Of a stretch of DNA of 54,119 bases, positions 17,690 to 25,503 are shown piece by piece. The notes under the pieces are model-generated. The model was not told where the DNA came from, made no database searches, and was given only the letters and a program-made list of their open reading frames with translations. The DNA is from a bacterium (lineage in GTDB: Bacteria > Elusimicrobiota > Elusimicrobia > UBA1565 > UBA9628). Position 1 is the stretch's first letter, and every line of letters starts with the position of its first letter. Location of the stretch: positions 1-54,119 of the forward strand of contig JAJZCM010000006.1 in the NCBI GenBank assembly GCA_021846045.1, in the 5' to 3' direction. A program made the position numbers and the translations under genes.

Positions 17690-18106
17690 ATGAAAATTTC
17701 TGTATTTAAGGTCTCGCAGGCGCCTGCTCACGTCCGAAAAACCGCTCAATTTCGCCGGGCCGCAAAATTAGCCTTGGGCCGAGATGGGAAAAAAGAGGGC
17801 AGTCTCAACATTATTTTTATGAATTCAAAAGAAATGCGCGCCCTCAATAAAAAATTTTTAAACCACGACTACGACACCGACGTCATTTCTTTCCCTTATG
17901 ACGAAAAGCCGGTTTTTGGAGATGTTTTTGTCTCGGTTGCTCAAGCCAAGCGACAGGCCGCCGAAGTTGGCCATTCGCTTCTCAAAGAGATTCTAACCTT
18001 GATTATCCATGGGGTCCTGCACCTGCGCGGATATCGTGACGACAAACCTGCTCTTAAAAAGAAAATGTTTAAAGAGCAGGACAGGCTGCTCCTACTACTT
18101 GAGTAG
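17690..18106 (+). CDS. ybeY: Endoribonuclease / rRNA maturation factor YbeY
   Basis: A 138-residue protein with the YbeY metal motif HGVLHLRGYRD. H107 and H111 are the first two ligands of the usual H-x3-H-x5-H motif, and the third position is Asp117 instead of His. From memory, a GYRD/GYKD variant also occurs in other phyla, so the protein need not be inactive. YbeY takes part in 16S rRNA 3' end maturation and ribosome quality control. The stop codon lies inside the left copy of the 45-bp direct repeat (18094-18138). Confidence 0.92.
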   Translation: MKISVFKVSQAPAHVRKTAQFRRAAKLALGRDGKKEGSLNIIFMNSKEMRALNKKFLNHDYDTDVISFPYDEKPVFGDVFVSVAQAKRQAAEVGHSLLKEILTLIIHGVLHLRGYRDDKPALKKKMFKEQDRLLLLLE

Positions 18107-18138
18107 CGACTTGTGTTTGACGATGACGGCCTTTTCCC
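18094..18138. repeat. 45-bp direct repeat, left copy
   Basis: Begins ACTACTTGAGTAGCGACTTG and ends GACGGCCTTTTCCC. It is identical over all 45 nt to 19456-19500. The right copy is the 3' end of the SurA-like gene and this left copy contains the ybeY stop. The two copies flank 1.3 kb of inserted DNA. Confidence 0.95.
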
Positions 18139-18143
18139 TTAAT

Positions 18144-18171
18144 CGTCATTCCGGCGAAAGCCGGAATCCAG
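18144..18171. repeat. Palindromic repeat, family C
   Basis: Contains ATTCCGGCGAAAGCCGGAAT (18148-18167), an 8-bp stem with a GAAA loop. Translated it reads VIPAKAGIQ-like. It lies at the left boundary of the 1.3-kb insert. Confidence 0.8.
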
Positions 18172-18326
18172 TTCAGCTCAACGCATGTGGGAGCAGAAGG
18201 TTAGGATGAGGGGGAGAACATGGGTTCACCGAACATATACCATTTTTCAGAGCGGATACGGCTTATTCGTCTTCGATCGGGTGACCGGAACTTAATCTGA
18301 GCGCGCTCTTACAAACCAGCTTTGGG

Positions 18327-18365
18327 CTAGGTCCTTTGTCGGGGAGCATCTAGGACTTTAGGCCC
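18327..18365 (+). promoter_or_regulatory. 39-bp conserved upstream element, copy 1
   Basis: Runs from CTAGGTCCTTTGTCGG to CTTTAGGCCC. It matches 26587-26625 at 30 of 39 positions without gaps. It lies 69 nt before the start of the exported-protein gene at 18435; the other copy lies 83 nt before the presumed start of the MFS gene. Each contains CTAGG twice, 24 nt apart. Function unknown; an operator, a leader structure or a dispersed repeat are all possible. Confidence 0.5.
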
Positions 18366-18434
18366 ATATAGACTGAGGGGACATGGTGATAGAATCTACT
18401 TGCGTGGGAGATTTTCCGCACAGGAGAAAATTAA

Positions 18435-19118
18435 ATGAAAAAAATTTTGACGATGTTGGCGGTAGTCGTGATGGTCGGGTCTCAAGCCTCGCGCGCAGCA
18501 GAGGTTGCCGGTTCGGACTTTAACACAACGGTCGCTCAAGGCGCTGGGACGATCATGCGCACGGCGAGGTCCAAAACGTCCGCTTTTGGGAAAACGCCCG
18601 TTGCCGCGACCTTGGCTTCCTGCTCCCAAGCTCAGTGCGGAGATGGAAGGCCCGCCGGTGCGCCGAGCCTTGAAGAGGCGCAAGCCCTCTTTAACGCCGC
18701 GCGAATGCCCTCGGCTGAGGAAATGCATGGTCGCAGGTGGGGAGAGATAGCGGTCATTTCGAAAGAGAGGGTTCGCTACAACGAGGGAGGTTTTATTCTT
18801 GACAGATATTCAAGCTCAGATGGTAGCACATGGGGAGTCATAGCTGACGTTTTAACATTTAAAAGCGTCCCGAACGTATTAACCGGCAAAAAATACTTGG
18901 GAGTAAGGGAAACCGTGGCTGACTGTCCGCTTTCCAATCCCGACTGCAGGGATCGGGGCTATGCGGAAGCCTCTCTTGACTCAAAGGAAAAAGTTCTCTG
19001 CTTTAGAAATCCCAACTTGATGTCGTGCAGAATCAGCGCGGCAAAAGGACTTCTTGTTTGCAGAGAGCATCGAAAGAATCAACGGGAGAATTTTATTATT
19101 TTCACGAAGGTTGATTGA
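18435..19118 (+). CDS. Exported Cys-containing protein, unknown function
   Basis: A 227-residue protein with a signal peptide (MKKILTMLAVVVMVGSQASRA) and an AGGAG 8 nt upstream of the ATG. The mature part has several cysteines in pairs (SCSQAQC, DCPLSNPDC, LCFRNPNLMSC), which suggests disulfides in the periplasm or outside. No family is recognised. It is the only gene in the insert bounded by the 45-bp repeats and is followed by its own terminator, so it is a self-contained cargo unit. Confidence 0.7.
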   Translation: MKKILTMLAVVVMVGSQASRAAEVAGSDFNTTVAQGAGTIMRTARSKTSAFGKTPVAATLASCSQAQCGDGRPAGAPSLEEAQALFNAARMPSAEEMHGRRWGEIAVISKERVRYNEGGFILDRYSSSDGSTWGVIADVLTFKSVPNVLTGKKYLGVRETVADCPLSNPDCRDRGYAEASLDSKEKVLCFRNPNLMSCRISAAKGLLVCREHRKNQRENFIIFTKVD

Positions 19119-19158
19119 TTGGAATGATTGGAAATTTCTAAGTCGTTGCCTCATCTCA

Positions 19159-19194
19159 CCCGTCCACTTAGAATTTAAGTGGACGGGTTTTTTT
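19159..19194 (+). terminator. Rho-independent terminator
   Basis: Stem CCCGTCCACTTA / TAAGTGGACGGG (12 bp, loop GAATT) followed by seven T. It ends the transcript of the 227-residue exported protein. Confidence 0.92.
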
Positions 19195-19195
19195 G

Positions 19196-19266
19196 GCGCG
19201 CGTGCCTAAAATCTTTCCCGGAGATGCCCGCGCACGCCTCGCTTTGCGAGCAAGGAACGCAGGCGT
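19196..19266 (-). repeat. Palindromic element, family B, copy 1 (non-coding)
   Basis: On the minus strand it reads GCGTTCCTTGCTCGCAAAGC followed by GAGGCGTGCGCGGGCATCTCC and a GGCACGC end. The first half folds as GCTCGC/GCGAG. The second half pairs GCGTGC with GCACGC. Copies 2, 4 and 5 have CCGAA/TTCGG instead at this outer stem. It lies between the terminator and the family C repeats inside the insert. Confidence 0.75.
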
Positions 19267-19374
19267 GCGTCCGGACAAGGCCCGCTTCCTGACTTCCGCA
19301 GAGGCTAAAAAATCGGCGCCATTCTCGATGAGAGGCCCTTGCAATTTGGGTATCTTGTCCACAATAATAAAACC

Positions 19375-19445
19375 ATCATTGCGGCGAAAGCCGCAATCCA
19401 AGACGGAATCGTCCGGCCTGGACTCCGGCGAAAGCCGGAGTGACG
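19375..19445. repeat. Palindromic repeat, family C, two hairpins
   Basis: Two hairpins, ATTGCGGCGAAAGCCGCAAT and CTCCGGCGAAAGCCGGAG, are separated by 29 nt. The first keeps pairing although its stem differs from the other copies (TGCGGC/GCCGCA). It lies at the right boundary of the 1.3-kb insert. Confidence 0.8.
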
Positions 19446-19455
19446 GGCCGTTGGA

Positions 19456-19500
19456 ACTACTTGAGTAGCGACTTGTGTTTGACGATGACGGCCTTTTCCC
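19456..19500. repeat. 45-bp direct repeat, right copy
   Basis: Identical to 18094-18138. It encodes the last residues and stop (CTA at 19457-19459 read in reverse) of the SurA-like protein and is probably the ancestral copy. Confidence 0.95.
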
Positions 19501-20578
19501 GGAGAGACTTGATGTATTGGTCCATCAGTCTGTGGTTTTCCACGTCCATTAAAATCTCTTTCAGGTAGTTTTTGAATTTATCGAAATCGGGTTTTTCAGC
19601 GGCTTGATGGGATTTGACGCGCACAATGTTGTAGCCCTCGTCGTTGAGAAGAGGATCGCTGATTTGACCGACTTCAAGAGAAAACACGGCTTTATCCAAA
19701 GTCGGCGGCAGAGCGCCTTTGGGGATAAATCCGATGTCTCCTCCGTTGGGCGCGCTGTTGGGGTCCTCGGAATAAACCTTGGCAATTTCAGAAAAGGTGG
19801 AGGTGCCGGTCATTAGCATGGCCTTGTATTGATTGGCGTCTCTAAGAGCGCGCTTTTTCTCCGCTTGTGGATCGTTGGGGGCGACGCGAACTAAAATTCT
19901 GGCGAGTTGAACTCTTTCCGCTGTCGAGGATTTAACCCGCTCCGCCGCCATCATGAAGTCTTGAGCGGCGTAGGGCGTCATTCCCGCCGGGGGCTCGGTG
20001 CTGCCGGAATTGATAAAAACGACGACTTTGTCGAAATAGGTCTGAATCTCAGGGTTCGCCGGAGGCTCGACTTTGGCTTTAACCTCCTGATCCAGAACTT
20101 TCTTGGCCATGACTTGCTTTTCAAGCCGTTTTCGGTATTGTTGATAGGTTAAGCCCATCGCCTTAAGCTGTTTGTCAAAAGCGGCTTGAGCTTGCAGCGG
20201 CGTTAGAGGATTCCCGTTTTCATCCGTGTTAAAGCGAGATTTTATTTCCGACATGGCCTTGTCGATGTCGTCTTGATGAACTTTAAGTTTTAAATCTTTT
20301 CCAGCTTGATAAAGGAGGCGCTGGTCGATCAAATCATCGAGGACCTTATTTTTAATCTGCTGGATGAAAGAAGGGTTGCGCATCGCCATGGGGTTGGTCT
20401 GGGCCATGTCGTTTAAGGTCGCCGCGAGCTCCTTGCGGTAGCGCGACAAAAAAATTGGGGAATTGTTGACGGTCGCGATTATGTCGTCAACCCGGGTGGC
20501 CGCTGCCGGCTTGATTAAGGCCAATGCGGCAATAAATCCTAAAACGGTCGTCCACAGTCGCCTATTTGAATTGTTCAT
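19457..20578 (-). CDS. SurA-like periplasmic peptidyl-prolyl isomerase/chaperone
   Basis: A 373-residue protein starting MNNSNRRLWTTVLGFIAALA, a signal peptide. A SurA N-domain follows (VDDIIATVNNSPIFLSRYRKEL, with LDDLIDQRLLYQAGK). One parvulin domain in the C-terminal third shows LARILVRVAPNDPQAEKKRA, FSEIAKVYSEDPNSAPNGGDIGFI and ISDPLLNDEGYNIVRV. SurA guides outer-membrane proteins through the periplasm. The start at 20578 has GGAG 7 nt before it and overlaps the upstream PPIase stop by 17 nt. It is the last gene of the hemC-mfd-PPIase-PPIase run. Confidence 0.88.
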   Translation of the reverse strand: MNNSNRRLWTTVLGFIAALALIKPAAATRVDDIIATVNNSPIFLSRYRKELAATLNDMAQTNPMAMRNPSFIQQIKNKVLDDLIDQRLLYQAGKDLKLKVHQDDIDKAMSEIKSRFNTDENGNPLTPLQAQAAFDKQLKAMGLTYQQYRKRLEKQVMAKKVLDQEVKAKVEPPANPEIQTYFDKVVVFINSGSTEPPAGMTPYAAQDFMMAAERVKSSTAERVQLARILVRVAPNDPQAEKKRALRDANQYKAMLMTGTSTFSEIAKVYSEDPNSAPNGGDIGFIPKGALPPTLDKAVFSLEVGQISDPLLNDEGYNIVRVKSHQAAEKPDFDKFKNYLKEILMDVENHRLMDQYIKSLREKAVIVKHKSLLK

Positions 20579-21449
20579 CGATGATCTCCACGGGAAACTT
20601 CTTTTGAAGTGATTGCAGGTAGTCATCCAATTTCTGTTTTTCAAGAATTTGGATAAAACGATCTTTATATTTTTCGAAAGAAACCTTGCGCTGGGAGTCT
20701 TTACGGATGACGTGATAGCCAAATTTGGTCTTAATAGGGCCGCTGAGTTCTCCGACCCGCATTTGGAAAATAAGATCTTGAAGCTCAGGGATGATTTCTC
20801 CGTAGAGAGCCGAGGGCATCTTCCCGCCTTTTATCGCTGAGCCGCTGTCAAGGGAATGTTCGCGGGCCAACCGCGCGAAATTGGCGCCTCGGCGCACTTT
20901 TTTGAGAAGGGTTTCCGCTTCTTTGGGAGATGAAACTAAAATCTGGCTGAAAACGACCTCGTAGGGATGTCTTTTCCAGTAAGATTTCGCTTCGTTTTCG
21001 CTAACTGAAGTGATTCTCGTATCCCTTAAATTTTTCTCCCAGTCCTGGATCAAGAGATACTTCAAAGCCTCGTGAAGACGCAGCTTTTCCTCCTCTTTGA
21101 TTCTAGAAGCTTCTTTAAGGTAATAGGGAGATTGCGAGACTTTGGAGGCTTGGGCGGCGGCGAGTTCCAGCTTGTCGCGGATGAGAATGTCTAAAAACTG
21201 CCTTCGCCCATTCGGAGTCATTACGTAATTCTGGTATCCCAGATCAACTTCGCTAAGGGCTTTCTGAAAGTCGGCTTGGGTGATGGACAAAGGGCCCACG
21301 TTGGCGATGACGGCTTCTTTTTTCCCGCACGCGGCGAGAGAAAAGACGACCAGGCCGAACCATAACGTCTTTCCTAGAGATGATTCGGGCCGCTCTCGCT
21401 TCGCGAGCAAGGAACGCAGACTAAAAAAAACCCCTCTTCTCATAATCAA
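20562..21449 (-). CDS. Parvulin-type peptidyl-prolyl isomerase lipoprotein, with family B insertion
   Basis: A 295-residue PrsA/SurA-like protein. The N-terminus ends in a lipobox (FSLAACGKK), so Cys41 should be lipidated. A SurA-N-like helical part (FLDILIRDKLELAAAQ) is followed by a parvulin domain (FSQILVSSPKEAETLLKK, FARLAREHSLDSGSAIKGG, SGPIKTKFGYHVI). Residues about 10-31 (LRSLLAKRERPE...GKTLWFG) are encoded by family B copy 2 and lengthen the signal peptide. A second Met at residue 3 is an alternative start. It lies 11 nt behind mfd. Confidence 0.87.
   Translation of the reverse strand: MIMRRGVFFSLRSLLAKRERPESSLGKTLWFGLVVFSLAACGKKEAVIANVGPLSITQADFQKALSEVDLGYQNYVMTPNGRRQFLDILIRDKLELAAAQASKVSQSPYYLKEASRIKEEEKLRLHEALKYLLIQDWEKNLRDTRITSVSENEAKSYWKRHPYEVVFSQILVSSPKEAETLLKKVRRGANFARLAREHSLDSGSAIKGGKMPSALYGEIIPELQDLIFQMRVGELSGPIKTKFGYHVIRKDSQRKVSFEKYKDRFIQILEKQKLDDYLQSLQKKFPVEIIDEQFK
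21356..21420 (-). repeat. Palindromic element, family B, copy 2 (inside a lipoprotein signal peptide)
   Basis: On the minus strand it begins CTGCGTTCCTTGCTCGCGAA and ends GACGTTATGGTTCGG. First stem GCTCGC/GCGAG, outer stem CCGAA/TTCGG. It is translated in frame as LRSLLAKRERPES...GKTLWFG, the same frame as copies 3 and 4. Confidence 0.85.
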
Positions 21450-21460
21450 TGCCTATCCTA

Positions 21461-24400
21461 TCATTTTTCTAGGAACGCGTTGGTCCACTCAAGGGCGTTC
21501 TGAGAACCTAAAGAAACGATGAGGCCGTCTCCCTGTTTTGAGCTGGTAAAATGTATGTTTTGCGCGTATTTTTGAGTCCAGTCCTTAATTTGCTCCGGAC
21601 CAATCTTGGCCGAAGAGCCGAAAATTATTTCTAAATCGTTTTTTCTTTGGGAAATTTTGACGATTCCGCGTTCCGATGCCGATATTTTCATTTTGATCAG
21701 TTCAAAGAGGCGTCGGACCGGTTCCGGCGGGGGGCCGGCCAAATCCTCCATCTCTTTTTTAAGGTTTTCTAAGTCTTCTTTTCTCGCGCCGCTTAGCCTG
21801 CGGTAAAGATCCAGGCGCTGGCGTTCCTCAGGGAAATAATCTTGGGGAATAAACGCCGAGACCGGGATATCGAGCGCAACTTCTTCCGGGCGCGAGCGCG
21901 CGTCCGTTTTTTGCTTTCTCATGTCCGACACCTCTTCGGTCAAAAGCTGACTATAAAGAGAAACTCCGACTTCGCGAACAAAGCCGTGCTGCCTTCGCCC
22001 CAAAAGATCCCCGGTTCCACGGATTTCCATATCTCTCATGGCCAGCTGTGAGCCGCTGCCCAAATGGCCAAATTCCTTGAGGGCTTCCAAGCGTTTCTGA
22101 GCGTCCTCTGATATGAGGGAAAATTCCGCATTTTCCGGATAGAGAAAATAACAGAAGGCTTTTTTTGATTCCCTCCCGATTCTTCCGCGCAGTTGATAGA
22201 GTTGGGCTAGGCCGAACTCATGGGCATCCTCGACCAGAAGCGTGTTGACCGAGGGAATGTCCAGTCCCGATTCGATGATGGTCGAGGCCACCAAGACGTC
22301 GAATTTCTTATTGTAGAAGTCCCACATCGCGCTTTCTATTTCTGGGGCCTTCATCTGTCCATGGACGATGACAAATCTGACGGAGGGCATTAAATCTTGA
22401 AGGCGTTTGGCGATTTCTTTAAGGGTTTTTACGCGGTTGTGAACGTAATAGGCTTGCCCGCCTCGGGAGATTTCTTCCTCGGTGGCGTGAACCACTGTCT
22501 TCTCGCTCCAGGGCAAAATTCGCGTCGTAATCGGAAGACGCCCGGCCGGAGCGCTTTGGATAAAAGACAGCGCTCTCAGCCCCGACAGGGCTTGGCCGAA
22601 GGTGCGTGGAATAGGGGTGGCCGACAAGGAGAGAACGTCAACGGTGGCGCGGAAGCGTTTTATTTTTTCCTTGTCCTCGACTCCGAAGCGATGCTCTTCA
22701 TCGATGATGGCCAGCCCCAGGTCTTTAAAGCGGATATCTTTTTGGATGAGCCTCGAGGTTCCGATGACGATGTCGAGAGCTCCGTCTTTCAATCTTTCAA
22801 CGACGGCATGTTGTTCCGATTTTGTTTGAAACCGGGTTAAGAGTCCAATACGGACGGGATAATCGGCGAATCTCTTAGAAAAACTTCGAAAGTGTTGTTC
22901 GGCGAGTATCGTGGTCGGAACTAAAACGCAGGTCTGTTTGTTTCCCATCGCGCATTTAAAAGCGGCGCGCATCGCGACTTCAGTTTTTCCGAATCCCACA
23001 TCTCCTAAAACCAAGCGGTCCATCGGATGGGGTTTGGTCATATCTTCCAAAACTTCCGATATCGCGCGCGCTTGATCGGGGGTTTCCGAATAAGGAAATT
23101 CATCCGCGAATTCGCGCTCAAGCAAGACATCTTTAGGAAAGGCGTGCCCGGGGGTGGCGGCGCGTTCAGCCTGGGTTTTAAGAAGCTTCTCGGCCAATTC
23201 CCGAACGCCTTCCCGGACGCGTTCCTTGACTTCTTCCCAACGCCTTTGATCTAGGCTTGAGAGTCGGGGCCGGCCGGAAGAGCCCGAAATATATTTTTGT
23301 ATGGCTGAAAATTCGCTCATCGGCATATAAAGGACCGAATCCCCGGCAAAAGACAGCCGGGCGCATTCGACCTGGCCGAAGCCGGGCGAGCGGACAATTT
23401 GAAGGCCGCCGTATCTGGCGATTCCGTAATCGCGGTGGACAACGTAGTCTCCCTTCTGAAGGTCGGAAGAGCGAAGACCTAGGGCAGGGGAAGGCGCGTA
23501 GGATAATGCGCGGCGATATTTTCGATTGAAAATTTCGGAGGAGCTGTAGAAAGCGACTTTTAAAAGGGGATGGCGAAAGCCGTTCCCAATATCGCCGATG
23601 AGAAATTGGCAGGTTTCCCTTGATGAATCGGGAAAGATTTCCTGAATTCTGGAATTCTCGCCTTGATTAAGGCTGTAAATAAAAACTTTAAACCCTTCTT
23701 GATTAAGTTTTTGAATTTCTTTAAATGCATGCTCGGCGATGCCGCCGGTCGGCGGGTTTGGACGAGCGCCGAAATCAAGGTCTTGGCCTGAAGTCTCAAA
23801 GAGGCGTCCGGCCCATATCCAACGATTGTCGGGACAAGGGAAGCCCTCGGGGAGGAGAAGTCCCTCTTCCGCAATCCACGAGGCATTTGAGAGAAAATTT
23901 TGAGAAAGCCATTTCCACAAAGGGACGGCCTCGACCTGCGGGTTTTCAGAGGCGGCGGGGGTTGCCAAGGCGCGGGAAATGGTTCCGGAACTCATTTGTG
24001 TTGAGGGCTCAAAAGTGCGAAGGGATGCGACCTTGTTTCCGTCAAAGAGAAGACGCGTGGGGTGGTCGGAGCTGGGACTATAAAAATCAAGAATCGCGCC
24101 TCGAATTGAAAAATCCCCGGGAGATTCGACGAAGTCCGATCGGAGATATCCCATTTGGATGAGTTTTTGAGCGGCTTGGTCCCGGTTGATTTGAGTCTCC
24201 AGCGAAAAATTGAGGCTTTGCCGCTCAAAGAATTCCGGCGAGGGAACCTTGGATGTCAGGGCATCGAGGCTGGCCAGAATCAGGGAGGTATCGGGTTTGA
24301 GGAGAGAAAGGTTTTTAAGTCTTTCCGGTTCGTCCTCCCCAAAAACGGCGCGTGTGAGTTTTGAACTGCCTGAAAACAGCGGAAAAAAAGCGTCTAAGGC

Positions 24401-24556
24401 GGCGTTGATTTCCTCTAGGTGTTCTTCTTCTTTGACAAGAAAGATTAGCGGGCCGTTTAAAACGGGAATCGAACAAGGGATTTCTTTTTTAGCGAGTAAA
24501 AGATGCGCAAGATAAGCCCAAGAAGAGCGGCTTGGAAGTCCGAAGAGGCGCGGCAT
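21461..24556 (-). CDS. mfd: Transcription-repair coupling factor
   Basis: Mfd removes stalled RNA polymerase from damaged DNA and recruits UvrA. The 1031-residue protein is slightly short for the family. An N-terminal UvrB-like region comes first, then a CarD-like polymerase-interaction domain (GDYVVHRDYGIARYGG). The translocase has Walker A GDVGFGKT near 517-524 and DEEH near 618. TRG motifs follow (ASTIIESGLDIPSVNTLLVEDAH, YQLRGRIGR), and a C-terminal TRCF domain (IPQDYFPEERQRLDLYRRL). It starts 8 nt after the hemC stop. Confidence 0.97.
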   Translation of the reverse strand: MPRLFGLPSRSSWAYLAHLLLAKKEIPCSIPVLNGPLIFLVKEEEHLEEINAALDAFFPLFSGSSKLTRAVFGEDEPERLKNLSLLKPDTSLILASLDALTSKVPSPEFFERQSLNFSLETQINRDQAAQKLIQMGYLRSDFVESPGDFSIRGAILDFYSPSSDHPTRLLFDGNKVASLRTFEPSTQMSSGTISRALATPAASENPQVEAVPLWKWLSQNFLSNASWIAEEGLLLPEGFPCPDNRWIWAGRLFETSGQDLDFGARPNPPTGGIAEHAFKEIQKLNQEGFKVFIYSLNQGENSRIQEIFPDSSRETCQFLIGDIGNGFRHPLLKVAFYSSSEIFNRKYRRALSYAPSPALGLRSSDLQKGDYVVHRDYGIARYGGLQIVRSPGFGQVECARLSFAGDSVLYMPMSEFSAIQKYISGSSGRPRLSSLDQRRWEEVKERVREGVRELAEKLLKTQAERAATPGHAFPKDVLLEREFADEFPYSETPDQARAISEVLEDMTKPHPMDRLVLGDVGFGKTEVAMRAAFKCAMGNKQTCVLVPTTILAEQHFRSFSKRFADYPVRIGLLTRFQTKSEQHAVVERLKDGALDIVIGTSRLIQKDIRFKDLGLAIIDEEHRFGVEDKEKIKRFRATVDVLSLSATPIPRTFGQALSGLRALSFIQSAPAGRLPITTRILPWSEKTVVHATEEEISRGGQAYYVHNRVKTLKEIAKRLQDLMPSVRFVIVHGQMKAPEIESAMWDFYNKKFDVLVASTIIESGLDIPSVNTLLVEDAHEFGLAQLYQLRGRIGRESKKAFCYFLYPENAEFSLISEDAQKRLEALKEFGHLGSGSQLAMRDMEIRGTGDLLGRRQHGFVREVGVSLYSQLLTEEVSDMRKQKTDARSRPEEVALDIPVSAFIPQDYFPEERQRLDLYRRLSGARKEDLENLKKEMEDLAGPPPEPVRRLFELIKMKISASERGIVKISQRKNDLEIIFGSSAKIGPEQIKDWTQKYAQNIHFTSSKQGDGLIVSLGSQNALEWTNAFLEK

Positions 24557-24564
24557 AGTCTTAT

Positions 24565-25470
24565 TTAGGAAGCGACTTTGCGCGCGAGGTCTTCGATGAA
24601 AGAAGACCTGAGGCTGGTATCCCTACAAAGGGCTTTCAGATGCCGGGCGCGGCTTCCATCTTCTTTTGACCAGAAAACGCGCATCTCGAGTCCTTCCGTT
24701 TTAATTTCCGCGAAGGCGCCCAATGGAGTCGAGCACCCGCCGCCGATGATCTTTAGAAACTCCCGCTCCCACTCAACCGCGATTCGAGTGGGCCCATGAT
24801 CGAGGATTTGAGAAAAAAGCCGGAGGTCGTCTTGGGCGCGGGATTCAATCGCCAAAGCGCCTTGGCCGGGAGCCGGTACCATCGCGTCGGTATCAATGGG
24901 ATGAGCGGAAGAAATTTCCCTTCCCAGTCTCTTAAGTCCGGCTGCGGCCAGAATGATTCCGTCCAAGGATTTTTCTTCCAGTTTCTTTAAGCGCGTATCC
25001 ACGTTGCCGCGAAGCGGGGCCACGGTTGCTTCCGGAAAAACCATTTTGACCTGAATTTGCCTTCTGAGAGAAGAGGTGCCGATCGTGTGCCCGGCCTTGA
25101 TCTCTTTCCAGTGAACTCCGTTGCGCCCGATAAAAACATCCTGTGGATTTTCCCGCTTGGGATAGGCGAGGATGTGAAGCCCATCCGGAATTTGAGCGGG
25201 CATATCTTTCGCGCTGTGAACCGCCAAATCGATTTCTTTTTTAAGAAGGCTTTCTTCGATTTCCTTAACGAACAGCCCCTTGGTTCCCTGCGGGGATAGC
25301 GAGGCTAAGTGCGCTTCTTTGGGGGAGTCGTTTTGGAACAAGTCTCCGGAGGTTTTGATGATTAGAAGCTCGGTTTCAAGCGTGGGGTCGATTTCCTTAA
25401 GACGGCTTTCAACCCAACGGCTTTGAGCGAGGGCCAAAGGCGAACCGCGAGTCCCAATTCTAAGTTTCAT
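24565..25470 (-). CDS. hemC: Porphobilinogen deaminase (hydroxymethylbilane synthase)
   Basis: HemC joins four porphobilinogens to hydroxymethylbilane in heme and siroheme synthesis. The 301-residue protein shows RIGTRGSPLALAQS at the N-terminus, HSAKDMPAQIPDGL, TSSLRRQIQ, LRGNVDTRLKKL and the cofactor-binding Cys near residue 245 in GGGCSTPLGAF. There is no SD. TACAAT on the minus strand (25482-25477) ends 6 nt before the ATG, so the mRNA is probably leaderless. It shares a short divergent promoter region with alr. Confidence 0.96.
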   Translation of the reverse strand: MKLRIGTRGSPLALAQSRWVESRLKEIDPTLETELLIIKTSGDLFQNDSPKEAHLASLSPQGTKGLFVKEIEESLLKKEIDLAVHSAKDMPAQIPDGLHILAYPKRENPQDVFIGRNGVHWKEIKAGHTIGTSSLRRQIQVKMVFPEATVAPLRGNVDTRLKKLEEKSLDGIILAAAGLKRLGREISSAHPIDTDAMVPAPGQGALAIESRAQDDLRLFSQILDHGPTRIAVEWEREFLKIIGGGCSTPLGAFAEIKTEGLEMRVFWSKEDGSRARHLKALCRDTSLRSSFIEDLARKVAS

Positions 25471-25476
25471 CGTATC

Positions 25477-25482
25477 ATTGTA
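25477..25482 (-). promoter_or_regulatory. hemC -10 hexamer, predicted leaderless
   Basis: TACAAT on the minus strand, then GATACG, then the hemC ATG at 25470. The 6-nt spacing puts the expected transcription start on the start codon. The -35 is weak. Confidence 0.5.
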
Positions 25483-25491
25483 GAAAATTCC

Positions 25492-25497
25492 TATAAT
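25492..25497 (+). promoter_or_regulatory. alr -10 hexamer, predicted leaderless
   Basis: TATAAT, then CGCGTC, then the alr ATG at 25504. No SD is present. The -35 is weak. It is divergent from the hemC -10, with 9 nt between the two hexamers. Confidence 0.55.
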
Positions 25498-25503
25498 CGC
25501 GTC

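Larger units (their letters stand above)
18139..19455. mobile_element. 1.3-kb insert between the 45-bp direct repeats
   Basis: The segment starts with a family C hairpin 5 nt after the left repeat. It carries one exported-protein gene, a strong terminator and a family B element, and ends with a double family C hairpin 10 nt before the right repeat. There is no transposase or integrase. Removing one repeat copy plus the insert would leave ybeY and the SurA-like gene convergent, with 3' ends overlapping by about 12 nt and both reading frames intact. The first 296 nt (18139-18434) are otherwise non-coding. Confidence 0.7.

Noticed and set aside
17690-18106. YbeY called inactive because the third metal ligand is Asp
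   Set aside because: A similar GYRD/GYKD variant is, from memory, found in other phyla, so loss of function cannot be claimed.
18240-18326. tRNA or rRNA remnant before the 39-bp element
   Set aside because: Phrases such as GATCGGGTGACCGGAAC look RNA-like, but no cloverleaf or rRNA helix could be built.
19159-19194. A small RNA gene at the strong hairpin
   Set aside because: The stem plus T run is explained as the terminator of the 227-residue protein; no separate promoter was seen.
18144-19445. CRISPR array, suggested by several similar repeats within 1.3 kb
   Set aside because: The repeats are palindromic elements of different families at irregular spacing, with no unique spacers of constant length and no cas genes.
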